Assembly: GCA_903917615.1 (NCBI GenBank)
Contig: CAIXBH010000243.1
Coordinates: 1-34,162, forward strand
Length of the DNA: 34,162 bases
Direction of reading: 5' to 3'
Source: an uncultured Chloroflexota bacterium
Lineage (GTDB): Bacteria; Chloroflexota; Dehalococcoidia; UBA2979
Shown: piece by piece, positions 18,370 to 27,133 of the stretch
How positions within the stretch are numbered: the stretch's first letter is position 1
Layout: each line of letters starts with the position of its first letter
Notes under the pieces: model-generated
What the model was told of the DNA's origin: nothing
What the model saw: the letters and a program-made list of their open reading frames with translations, nothing else
Databases searched by the model: none
Position numbers and translations under genes: made by a program

Positions 18370-19995
18370 CTAGATCGCCTCGACGGCGGCATGAGCCTCG
18401 GCGTCGAACGAGCGGCGCAGCTGGATCTCGCGGAGGGCCAGCGCCATCCCGAGCACGCCGAGTGCACAGGCGAGCGCGCCGAGGTAGACGTGGTCGATCG
18501 CGGTCGCAACGGCGGCACGCTGCGCTGAGAGCGCCTTCTGCAGGATCGCCTCGCCATCGGGGAGCGCACGGACCGTCGTGCGCGCCGCGTCGTAGCGGCC
18601 GGCCTCGAGGGCGAGGGTCGGGTCGTTGAACTGCTGGTAGGTCGCGGCGGGAATGATCGGCGCGATGTCACGGCTGTTGGCGGCGAATGCGCTGATGTAC
18701 GAGGTCGTGAGGACGAGCCCGAGCAGGGCGACGCCGAGCGTGTTGCCGATCAGCAGGAAGAACTGGCGCGTGCTGGATGCGACGCCCTGCTCCTGCTGCG
18801 ACACGGCACCCTGGACGACGACCTGTGTCACGGGAAACACGAGACCACCGCCGAGGCCCATGAACATCGTGATCCCCGCGATGTAGTACAGCGATTCGTT
18901 CGGGCCGAGGCGCGAGAGCAGGAACGCGCCGATGCTCAGCAGCGTGCCGCCGAGGATCATCTGGCGCTTGAACCGCCCCGTCCGCGAGATCAGCTGGCCG
19001 CCGAAGATGCTCGAGATGAGGCCTCCGATCGCGCCCGGGGCGACCAGCAGCCCCGAGATCGTCGCGGAGTTGCCGAGCGATGTCTGCACATAGGTGGGCA
19101 TGAACTGCGAGCTGGCGAAGATCCCCGCCGCCGAGAAGAACGTCATCGTCACGCCCTGCACGAACGGCACGTTGCGAAACAGCGTGAGCGGGATGATCGG
19201 CTGGGCGTGCGAGCGCTCATTCAGCACGAACACGATCGCGACCACGAGCGCGGCAGCGAGGAGCCCCAGCGTGATCGGCGATCCCCAGCCATAGGCACTG
19301 CTCGACCACGTCATGCCGAGCATGAAGGAGATCGTGGACACCGCCAGGAGCAGCGCGCCGCGCACATCGATGTCGGCAAGCCGTCCGCCGTTCCCGCCAC
19401 CCTTTGGCAGCTCCGTGAGGATGAACGCGCTCGCGCCGATACCCAGGGGCAGGTTGATGTAGAAGCACCACCGCCAGCCGGGGCCATCTGAGAGCAGTCC
19501 GCCGAAGGCGGGCCCGACCAGCTGCGCGAATGTGAACATCCCCGTGAAGAATGCGAAGTACTTCGCGCGCTCCAGCGGCGTGAAGAGGTCGCCGAGCGTG
19601 GCGAATACGCAGGCGACGATGAGTCCGCTGCCGATCCCCTGGATGCCGCGCGCCACGATGAGCGTGATCATGTTCGGCGCCGCACCGCACGCCGCCGATG
19701 ACCCGACGAAGATCGCGACGCCCCACAGCAGGAACGATTTGCGGCCGAACATGTCGGAGAGCTTGCCCACGATCGGGATCGTCACCGTGGATGCGAGCAG
19801 GTACGAGGTGAACACCCACGCCAGCAGCTGGAAGCCGCCGAGGTCAGCGAGGATGCGCGGGATGGCGGTTGCGACGATCGACTGATCGAGCGCGGTCAGG
19901 AACATGCACAGCATGATCGCGGCGAAGACGACCAGGCGTTGCCGGTTCGAGATCGTCGCGCCGAGTGGGCGCCGCGCCGCGGCATCGTGGGCCAT
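18370..19995 (-). CDS. DHA2-family (EmrB/QacA-type, 14 TM) MFS transporter, paralogue of the neighbour
   Basis: LCMFLTALDQSIVATAI, VGKLSDMFGRKSFLL, GPGWRWCFYINLPLGI; very similar to the 16607-18235 product along its length. Confidence 0.92.
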   Translation of the reverse strand: MAHDAAARRPLGATISNRQRLVVFAAIMLCMFLTALDQSIVATAIPRILADLGGFQLLAWVFTSYLLASTVTIPIVGKLSDMFGRKSFLLWGVAIFVGSSAACGAAPNMITLIVARGIQGIGSGLIVACVFATLGDLFTPLERAKYFAFFTGMFTFAQLVGPAFGGLLSDGPGWRWCFYINLPLGIGASAFILTELPKGGGNGGRLADIDVRGALLLAVSTISFMLGMTWSSSAYGWGSPITLGLLAAALVVAIVFVLNERSHAQPIIPLTLFRNVPFVQGVTMTFFSAAGIFASSQFMPTYVQTSLGNSATISGLLVAPGAIGGLISSIFGGQLISRTGRFKRQMILGGTLLSIGAFLLSRLGPNESLYYIAGITMFMGLGGGLVFPVTQVVVQGAVSQQEQGVASSTRQFFLLIGNTLGVALLGLVLTTSYISAFAANSRDIAPIIPAATYQQFNDPTLALEAGRYDAARTTVRALPDGEAILQKALSAQRAAVATAIDHVYLGALACALGVLGMALALREIQLRRSFDAEAHAAVEAI

Positions 19996-20064
19996 CGCGG
20001 TCCTCGTCTCTGACTTCTATCGCCACGGTGTCGATCGTCTGTCGAGGATGGGCTCGGCGCGGCG

Positions 20065-20997
20065 TTATCGCAACCCGAAGAATGTCATTGCGTTACGAGA
20101 GAGCAGTTGCTCCTGCTCGTCCTCGGTGAACGGGAGCCCGAGGATCTGGCGGACGCTTGGCATCGGATCGTAGACGGTGTCGGAGCCCCACATGAGCCGC
20201 TCGACGCCCACCTTGCGGAAGACGCGGACCGCCTGCGTGGCCAGCATCGACGCTCGCCACGTGGCTGGGTTCTGGGCGTCCACCAGGCCGCCGGAGATGT
20301 CGAACCAGAGGTTCGGGAACTCGCGCGCCATCTCCAGCCGCTCGTCCCAGGCGTCGTCGCAGAAGTGGGCCAGGGCGAGGCGCAGTCGCGGGAAGGCGCG
20401 GAGCACGGGGCGCCAGCCGAGCGGTTCCGCGTAGGCCACACCGTCCGGGTTCGGCCGCGGCGTGCTGCAGGCGAGGACGGCGACGCCCGCCTCCTGGCAG
20501 CGCTCGTAGACGGGCAGGAGGGCTGGGTGGTCCGGCAGGTGCTGCGAGCTGGCGGGGTGGATCTTCACGCCGGTCGCGCCGAGGGCGATGCAGCGCTCGA
20601 GTTCGTCGACCGACGCATCCTCGAAGAGTGTGGGGTCGAGGGCGATGAACGTGCGAATGCGTGGCTCGCGCGCCTGCGCCGCGAGCGACCAGTCGTTCAT
20701 CTCGCGGACGCGCTGCCGCATGTCCTCGCGCAGGAAGACGCGTGCCTCGGCGATGTCGCGTTCGCTCCGGCCCGCCTCGCGCGCGCGGCGCATGCGGGAG
20801 TCGAGCATGCTGCGCGTGGACATCACGTTCATCGCGCCCACGTGGCTGATGTGGTGCGCGTCCATGTAGGCGATGACGCGGTCAAGGTTGCACCAGTACC
20901 AGTCATCCGGGAAGCCCGGTTTCGGGAAGATGAGACGCTCGAGCTGCGTGTCCCGCGAGAGGTGGCGGTGCATGTCGAAGAGTTCGAGTGATTGCAC
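20065..20997 (-). CDS. Amidohydrolase 2-type metal-dependent hydrolase
   Basis: DMHRHLS (HxH), GVKIHPASS, LALAHFCDDAWDE, MWGSDTVYD metal/catalytic positions; start uncertain (GTG 20997 or ATG 21027). Confidence 0.82.
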   Translation of the reverse strand: MQSLELFDMHRHLSRDTQLERLIFPKPGFPDDWYWCNLDRVIAYMDAHHISHVGAMNVMSTRSMLDSRMRRAREAGRSERDIAEARVFLREDMRQRVREMNDWSLAAQAREPRIRTFIALDPTLFEDASVDELERCIALGATGVKIHPASSQHLPDHPALLPVYERCQEAGVAVLACSTPRPNPDGVAYAEPLGWRPVLRAFPRLRLALAHFCDDAWDERLEMAREFPNLWFDISGGLVDAQNPATWRASMLATQAVRVFRKVGVERLMWGSDTVYDPMPSVRQILGLPFTEDEQEQLLSRNAMTFFGLR

Positions 20998-21137
20998 GCC
21001 GCGAAGCCCCGATCTCGCGCAGGTCACCGGCCAGGGGCGGCCCGGCCGATGAGGGTCAATCTACCGTCTCGGTACGCGGAGCATCCAGTTGCGCGGCGTG
21101 AGCGACGCGGGCGGCGGTGCCGGGGTAGGGGAGCCGA

Positions 21138-22241
21138 TCAGGAGCCGGCGAGCACCACGCTGATGGCGGGGGTGGCGCTGATCGCCGCCGTGCTGCCGAA
21201 GGTGCTCGTGGTGTTCAGTGCGCGCTGCATCGTGACCTCGCCGACCAGCGCATCGCCCTGGCGTGCGCCGGAGAACGTGACGGTCAGACTGCGCATACCG
21301 GTGAGCGAGCCGCTCACTGCGTTGTCGGTACCGCTGAGCGTGCCCGCTCCGGTCGAGGACGCGCTGGACGCGTTGCACGTGGCACCGGGCGGGGTGCTGG
21401 TGACGACATACCGGATGTTCACGGTCGCGGTCGCGTTGCCCTCGAGCGCGCCATTCGCGCCGCGCGTCATCGGGACATCGATGGTCGCATCGAAGGGCGT
21501 GTCCCACGTGCAGCCGTTCGCCGCGACCACCTGACCGAACGTGCCCGTGAAGGCTCCGCTGTATCGACGCGCTGCCGGCACGGGTGCCGGAGTCGCGGTC
21601 GGACGCGGCGCGTCCGGCGTGGCCGCTGCGCGCGGCGTCGGCGTGGACGTCGCGGCGGGCGCAGTCGTTGCGGTTGCAGTCGCCGTGGGTGTGGCGAGTG
21701 CGGGTACTGCGTCCGGTGTGGAGGCCGTCGGTGCAGAACGGAACGGCGCGGTGATCGCGGGTGCCGACTCGGCCTCGCGCACGGTCAACGCGCTCGGGCG
21801 TCCGCGGTTCGCGCTCACGAAGGTCAGCGCGAGTACCACTGCCACCATGCCCATCGCGAGGGCGGCCGCGCCGCGCGTCGTCCACAGCGCTGCGATGCGC
21901 GGGTAGCCGTAGATGCCGATGACGCCCGTCGTCGTCCGACGTGCCTGCGTCGCGGGGGAACTCGTCGCAGCGGTCGTCGTGGCGGTGGGGACTGCGACAG
22001 TCGAAGTGGTGGGAGCGGCGGCTCGCGTCGGAGGTGTCGGGGGGACAGCGACGCGCGTCGCGGTGGTGCTGTGCGTCGCCTCGGCGATGCGTAGGAACGC
22101 GATGGCTTCGGCGTTCTCCGCGTCGACGGACAGCACCCGGTGGGCGGCCGCGGCGACACCGTGCCAGTCGTGGCGCGTCAGGGCCGCCTCGGCCTGGTCG
22201 AGGAGGGTCTCCAACACACGTTCGATGCGGGCGCTCTGCAT
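21138..22241 (-). CDS. Uncharacterised single-TM protein: cytoplasmic TPR-like helical hairpin, Thr/Pro/Ala linkers, extracytoplasmic beta-rich domain
   Basis: N-terminal LLDQAEAALTRHDWHGVAAAAHRVLSVDAENAEAIAFL; TM segment GAAALAMGMVAVVLALTFV; TPA-rich linker; C-terminal beta-rich region with two Cys. Confidence 0.7.
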   Translation of the reverse strand: MQSARIERVLETLLDQAEAALTRHDWHGVAAAAHRVLSVDAENAEAIAFLRIAEATHSTTATRVAVPPTPPTRAAAPTTSTVAVPTATTTAATSSPATQARRTTTGVIGIYGYPRIAALWTTRGAAALAMGMVAVVLALTFVSANRGRPSALTVREAESAPAITAPFRSAPTASTPDAVPALATPTATATATTAPAATSTPTPRAAATPDAPRPTATPAPVPAARRYSGAFTGTFGQVVAANGCTWDTPFDATIDVPMTRGANGALEGNATATVNIRYVVTSTPPGATCNASSASSTGAGTLSGTDNAVSGSLTGMRSLTVTFSGARQGDALVGEVTMQRALNTTSTFGSTAAISATPAISVVLAGS

Positions 22242-22433
22242 GAGTTAGGACACTACTGTCCCGGGCCCCGGTACCGCTGCACCCAGATGCCACTTCTGAA
22301 CGGCGAATTGGGTTGAATCGAGTAAAGCCTTGGTTGAGGTCGCCTTTGGGGCGCCCGTTCTGTCGCGTGACCTGCTGGCGAGGGCCCATCGGCGGGGCGC
22401 CTGCGGCCCCGCCGTCCTGGGCGGCGCGCGGTG

Positions 22434-23255
22434 CTAGCGGAGCTGCTCGCCCGCGTTCCAGCGCAGGAAGCCCTCGATGTTCTCCGCCAGGGCCTCGACC
22501 GTGAATCGCGACCAGGCGCCGTACTTCGGACGCATCGTCTCGAGCGCGGCCGCGGCCATCTCCGGCGAGCGGTCCGCGTGACCTGCCTGACGCGCCGCTT
22601 CGATCGCGTCGCTGAGGTCGAAGTAGTACTGGCGCGCCTCGAGGACGTCGTCCTTGGTGCCGAACCACTGCGGCCCGGTGTGACCGGAGATCAGTGTGTC
22701 GAAATCGAGCCAGTCGTGCAGCCACTTGAGGTGCGCGGTGATCTTGTCCGGCTCGCCCAGCAGGGTGCGGTAGGGGGCACTCTTCGCCTGCACGATATCT
22801 ACGAGCATGGCGATCTTCTGATCCGCGTGGTGGATCACGATGTACTCGTCGTCCTTCGAAAGGTTCGAGGGGTACAGGTCGATTCGCGTGCCGCCGAGGT
22901 CGACATGCATCGGCTGGTTGAAGGTGATCGTCGGCAGCGGCGACTTCGGATCGGGCGTCGCCTTGATCCGTTCGATGCAATTCACATGCCCGACGAACGT
23001 GGCGGTGTCGGCGAACGCGTCGCCGCCCATGCCGTGGTCCGCGCCCCAGTGGCTGTAGATGACGTACTTCACGGGCAGCGGTGTGACCTGGGCGATGGCC
23101 TCCTTCACGAAGTAGGGGGCCTTCGGGTTGATCTGCCCGATCGGGTCCACGAGGATCACGCCCTCGCTCGTCACGATGAAGAGCGCGAGGTGACGCTGCC
23201 AGCGCACGCCGTACGTGTCCGGCGCGAACTGCACGAGTTCGCCGAGTGAGTCCAT
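22434..23255 (-). CDS. MBL-fold metallo-hydrolase
   Basis: ILVDPIGQ, YSHWGADHGMGG, LISGHTGPQW motif order of the metallo-beta-lactamase fold. Confidence 0.82.
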   Translation of the reverse strand: MDSLGELVQFAPDTYGVRWQRHLALFIVTSEGVILVDPIGQINPKAPYFVKEAIAQVTPLPVKYVIYSHWGADHGMGGDAFADTATFVGHVNCIERIKATPDPKSPLPTITFNQPMHVDLGGTRIDLYPSNLSKDDEYIVIHHADQKIAMLVDIVQAKSAPYRTLLGEPDKITAHLKWLHDWLDFDTLISGHTGPQWFGTKDDVLEARQYYFDLSDAIEAARQAGHADRSPEMAAAALETMRPKYGAWSRFTVEALAENIEGFLRWNAGEQLR

Positions 23256-23282
23256 GTCCGTCCTCCTGTGCCGCGGGAATGA

Positions 23283-23309
23283 CGAGGCCCCGGGGTTGCC
23301 GGGGCCTCG
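23283..23309. terminator. 11-bp perfect hairpin (cgaggccccgg-ggttg-ccggggcctcg)
   Basis: Located between the stop of the FAH gene and the start of the MBL gene; no clear U-tract. Confidence 0.65.
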
Positions 23310-23348
23310 AATCAGTCGCGCTACGAAGCTGCTCGCCCCCGGGCGAGG

Positions 23349-24275
23349 TTACTTCGCGTACTTGCCGCCGGTCTGCGTCGTGAACTCGTCGGGGTAGCCC
23401 GGGAGGTCGAAGCGGCGGATCCGCTCCCACGTGCGCTTGAGGTCGTCCTTGACGGTGATCGTGAGGCGGCCGAGACCCTCGGTCTCCATCTCGATCTTGT
23501 CGCCGTCCATGAACGGGTTCAGGCCGCCGTGGTTCGTGCCGGTCGCGAGGATGTCGCCCGGGTTGAGCGCGTGGATGCCGGAGATGAACTCGACGCAGTG
23601 ACCGATGTCGTTGGCCATGTCGTCGGTGTTGAAGTCCTGCATCAGAACGCCGTTGTTCCACAGCCGCACCTGGATGTGCTGCGGGTCGGCAATCTCGTCC
23701 GCGGTCACCAGGAACGGACCGATCGGGGCGAAAGTGTCGCGCGACTTCACCTGGTAGAACGAGTTGTTCGCCACCGGCATCCCGCGCGCGGAGCCGTCGA
23801 TGAAGTTCACGTAGCCGAAGATGTAGTCCTTCGCGTCGGCGGCCGACACGTGCGAGGCGGCCTTGCCGATGACGATGCCGACCTCGGCCTCGCCCTCGAA
23901 GATCGTGGCGGGGATGTCCGGGAGGATCATCGTGTCGCCGTCTCCGACGATCGCGTTCGGGGACTTGTGGAAGGCGTTGATCGGAGCGGCCTGCTTGCGC
24001 GTGCCGTTCTCCATGTAGTTCACGGCCATGCAGTCGAAGTTCGTCGGGCGCGGCAGCGGCGGACGGATGCGCACCGAGGACAGCGCGACGCCGGTCCCGG
24101 CGGCGAGTGCCGCCTCGAGCTTCGGCTTGTACTCGCTCCAGTGCTCGATGACGCCGTTCATGATGTCCTGCGGGTGCACGCGCGGGATGTCGGCGACCGC
24201 CGCCGTGAGGTCGACGACCGTGTCGTTGCCCTTGAGTGCGCCGAACTTGAAGTCGTCGAAGAACAGCAGCTTCAT
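23349..24275 (-). CDS. Fumarylacetoacetate hydrolase family protein
   Basis: IFEGEAEVGIVIGK, YVNFIDGSARGMPVANNSFYQVKSRDTFAPIGPFLVT, GDILATGTNHG motifs. Confidence 0.92.
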   Translation of the reverse strand: MKLLFFDDFKFGALKGNDTVVDLTAAVADIPRVHPQDIMNGVIEHWSEYKPKLEAALAAGTGVALSSVRIRPPLPRPTNFDCMAVNYMENGTRKQAAPINAFHKSPNAIVGDGDTMILPDIPATIFEGEAEVGIVIGKAASHVSAADAKDYIFGYVNFIDGSARGMPVANNSFYQVKSRDTFAPIGPFLVTADEIADPQHIQVRLWNNGVLMQDFNTDDMANDIGHCVEFISGIHALNPGDILATGTNHGGLNPFMDGDKIEMETEGLGRLTITVKDDLKRTWERIRRFDLPGYPDEFTTQTGGKYAK

Positions 24276-24400
24276 GTGTGTGAATCCTCCCCGTCGGTGG
24301 TTGGCTCGGAGACGGTACTACAGGGGTGAGGGGACGGGAACCGCGCGAGGCGCGGTATGGGCCACGGTGCAGGCCAGAGAAGCGCCTCGATGCACCTCGA

Positions 24401-24406
24401 TATACT
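24401..24406 (+). promoter_or_regulatory. Candidate -10 element TATACT upstream of the FGE-like gene
   Basis: TATACT in the GC-rich divergent intergenic region between the FAH (-) and FGE-like (+) genes; no convincing -35 identified. Confidence 0.35.
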
Positions 24407-24464
24407 CGTGCGCGGCGACAGTGTGCGGCGCCTCCGGGCGCCTCGGGTCGAGGAAGTGACTGCG

Positions 24465-25457
24465 ATGACGAGCGCGACGCAGGCCGGCGCGGCTCCCGGG
24501 CCGGCCCCCGCCGAGGGCATGGTCTGGATTCCCGGCGGCACCTTCACGATGGGGTCGAATTTCCGCGACTACCCGGAGGAGCACCCGCCCCACCCGGTCC
24601 AGGTCGACGGCTTCTGGATGGACGAGCACACGGTCACCGTGGCCGAGTTCCAGGCCTTCGTCTCGGCGACCGGCTACGTCACCGTCGCCGAGCGGCCCCT
24701 CGACCCCGCGATGTATCCCGACCTGCCACCGGAGAAGCTCGTCGCGGGCTCGCTGGTGTTCAAGCGGACCCGTGGCCCCGTCGACCTCATGAACATGTGG
24801 AACTGGTGGACCTACATCCCCGGTGCCAGCTGGGCGCACCCCGAGGGGCCGAAGAGCAACGTGCGGACGCGTGACCGGCACCCGGTCGTGCACGTCGCGT
24901 GGGAGGACGTCGCGGCGTACGCCGCGTGGGCCGGCAAGGAACTCGCGTCCGAGGCGGAATGGGAATTCGCCGCCCGCGGCGGGCTCGAGGGCGCGACGTA
25001 CACGTGGGGCAACGAGTTCACCATCGGCGGCAAGATGATGGCGAACACCTGGCAGGGCCAGTTCCCGCATCAGAACACGAAGGAAGACGGCTTCGAGGGC
25101 ACGGCTCCGGTCATGTCGTTTCCCGCGAACGGCTATGGCCTCTACGACATGGCCGGCAACGTCTGGGAATGGACGGCTGACTTCTACACGCCTCGACATC
25201 CCGACGAAGAACAGCACGAGTGCTGCGTGCCGGTGAACCCGCGCGTGATGTCGCCCAACAAGTCGTACGACCCGAGTGACCCGGGCGCGCAACACATTCC
25301 GCGCCACGTCATCAAGGGCGGCTCGCACCTGTGCGCGCCGAACTACTGCTGGCGCTACCGGCCGGCCGCGCGACAGGCGCAGATGGTCGACACGTCGATG
25401 GCGCACATCGGCTTCCGCTGCGTGGTCCGTCCGAAGAAGCAACTTCCCTCGGCGTAG
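24465..25457 (+). CDS. Formylglycine-generating enzyme (SUMF1/FGE-sulfatase) family protein
   Basis: GMVWIPGGTFTMGS start; GYGLYDMAGNVWEWTADFY; active-site-like HVIKGGSHLCAPNYCWRYRPAARQ (C-x4-C) and GFRCV; GAGGAAG RBS before the ATG. Confidence 0.92.
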   Translation: MTSATQAGAAPGPAPAEGMVWIPGGTFTMGSNFRDYPEEHPPHPVQVDGFWMDEHTVTVAEFQAFVSATGYVTVAERPLDPAMYPDLPPEKLVAGSLVFKRTRGPVDLMNMWNWWTYIPGASWAHPEGPKSNVRTRDRHPVVHVAWEDVAAYAAWAGKELASEAEWEFAARGGLEGATYTWGNEFTIGGKMMANTWQGQFPHQNTKEDGFEGTAPVMSFPANGYGLYDMAGNVWEWTADFYTPRHPDEEQHECCVPVNPRVMSPNKSYDPSDPGAQHIPRHVIKGGSHLCAPNYCWRYRPAARQAQMVDTSMAHIGFRCVVRPKKQLPSA

Positions 25458-25477
25458 CGTCGGGAATCGCACAATGA

Positions 25478-25503
25478 ATGAGGGGGCCCGTTGGCCCCCT
25501 CAT
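25478..25503. terminator. 11-bp perfect hairpin (atgagggggcc-cgtt-ggccccctcat) between convergent genes
   Basis: Direct inverted repeat between the FGE-like stop (+) and amidase stop (-); serves as a plausible bidirectional terminator. Confidence 0.75.
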
Positions 25504-25526
25504 CGCGTCCCCGCGGAATCGCTCGA

Positions 25527-26942
25527 CTACGCGGTGACGACGGCGCGCGCGTGCGTCGGGATCTGCAGGTGGTGGTCGGTCACGCGCTGGTAGGCGTCGC
25601 CGACCTGGAACACCGTTGCCTCATCGAACGCCGCGCCAATGAGCTGCATCGACAGCGGCAGCGTCGGCGAGCCAGCGGTGAGACCGACGGGGACCGCCAT
25701 CGCGGGCAGGCCGGCGAGGTTCCACTGCCCGGTGAAACCGGGCTGCAGTGCCTGCTTCTCCGGTGTCATGTCCGAGCGCAGGTTGGCGGGCCCGATCGAC
25801 GTGGGCGTCACGACGACGTCGACACCCTCGAAGATCTTCGCCATGGCGGCGCGGAAGAACGAGCGGAAGCGCTGGGCCTGCACGTAGTCCGCAGCGCTGT
25901 AGTTGAGGCCACGCGTGAGCGACTCCGCGGTGAAGCGGCCGTAATCGCCGTAGCGGGTGATCAGGTCTGGGCGGTGATACGAGTAGGACTCGCCCGTCAT
26001 GATGATCGTGTTCGCGGTCCGCGCCTCGTCGGCGTACGGCACCTCGACCTCGCTCACGATCGCGCCCATCTCTTCGAGAACCTTCACCGCGGCGAGGACC
26101 GCGGCCTTCGTCTCCGGGTCGAGCTCGGGCCGGTCGAAGAAGTACTTCGTCGCGACGCCGATCTTCAGCCCCTTCACGTCGCCCGTGAGCTTCGCGGTGT
26201 AGTCCGGCACGGGGACGTCGACCGTCGTGGGGTCGCGCGGGTCGTAGCCGGCCATGACGTTCAGCATCAGCGCGCAGTCGTAGGCGCTGCGCGCGATCGG
26301 GTTGATGCCGTCCAGGCTGTATCCCAGCGGCACGCAGCCGAACTTCGACACGCGGCCGTAGGTTTGCTTCATACCGGTCGCGCCGTTGAACGATGACGGC
26401 CCGCGCGTCGAGCCACCGGTGTCGGTGCCGAGACCGGCGAGCGCCATGCCGCTGGAGACGATGATGCCCGTGCCCGACGAGGAGCCCGAGGCGCTGCGCG
26501 GCAGGTCCCATGGGTTGTGCGGGATGGGGAACGACTTCTCCGGGTCCGGTGCGCCGTTCGCGAACTCGCTCAACACCGCCTTACCCAGCAGCACCATGCC
26601 AGCATCGCGGAGCTTCTCGATGACGGTCGCGTCGTAGCCGTCGCCCCACGCGGGGTCGAGCACGACGCTGTTCGCGGTCGTTGGCGCCGTCTTCGTGGCG
26701 ATGATGTCCTTCGCGGCGAACGGGATCCCCTGCAGCGGACCCTTGTCGATCCCCTTCGCGAACATCGCGTCCGCCGCCTCGGCCTCGGCCATGGCGGCCT
26801 CGGGCGTCACGGTGATGAACGCGCCCAGCGTCGGGTCGAGGGCGGCGATGCGGGCCAGCATCGTCTTCGTCAGCTCGACGCTCGTCGTCTCACCGGCGCG
26901 CAGGGCGGCCGCGGCATCCTTCACGGTCATCGGCGTGTCCAC
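25527..26942 (-). CDS. Amidase signature family protein
   Basis: SASGSSSGTG and GTDTGGSTRGPSSFNG amidase signature; IPFAAKDIIATK lysine motif; GTG start (alternative ATG at 26930). Confidence 0.9.
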   Translation of the reverse strand: MDTPMTVKDAAAALRAGETTSVELTKTMLARIAALDPTLGAFITVTPEAAMAEAEAADAMFAKGIDKGPLQGIPFAAKDIIATKTAPTTANSVVLDPAWGDGYDATVIEKLRDAGMVLLGKAVLSEFANGAPDPEKSFPIPHNPWDLPRSASGSSSGTGIIVSSGMALAGLGTDTGGSTRGPSSFNGATGMKQTYGRVSKFGCVPLGYSLDGINPIARSAYDCALMLNVMAGYDPRDPTTVDVPVPDYTAKLTGDVKGLKIGVATKYFFDRPELDPETKAAVLAAVKVLEEMGAIVSEVEVPYADEARTANTIIMTGESYSYHRPDLITRYGDYGRFTAESLTRGLNYSAADYVQAQRFRSFFRAAMAKIFEGVDVVVTPTSIGPANLRSDMTPEKQALQPGFTGQWNLAGLPAMAVPVGLTAGSPTLPLSMQLIGAAFDEATVFQVGDAYQRVTDHHLQIPTHARAVVTA

Positions 26943-27090
26943 GAGGCATTCCTTCCAGCGGAGCGATCACATGGTGATGTCAGCATCCTGATCTCGCGGG
27001 ATTGCTTCGTCGTGATCGCCTCGTGACGGGTGCTTGAACAGTTCGACACGGTTTCGCTACGGCGCCCGTGCGTGTGCCGGACACGAAGAA

Positions 27091-27108
27091 GCCCGCCGGG
27101 TGGCGGGC
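27091..27108. terminator. Short GC hairpin (gcccgcc-gggt-ggcgggc) downstream of the quinone oxidoreductase
   Basis: 7-bp perfect stem; minus-strand 3' flank TTCTTCGTG. Confidence 0.6.
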
Positions 27109-27133
27109 CTCCTGTGCTTGCGCTGCCGCGTGA

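Noticed and set aside
16439-18373. 644-aa plus-strand ORF antisense to a DHA2 MFS gene
   Set aside because: Highly charged E/R/D/H low-complexity translation typical of antisense frames in GC-rich DNA.
21061-23661. 866-aa minus-strand ORF spanning three genes
   Set aside because: Arg-rich shifted frame spanning the TM protein, MBL and FAH genes; no plausible protein.
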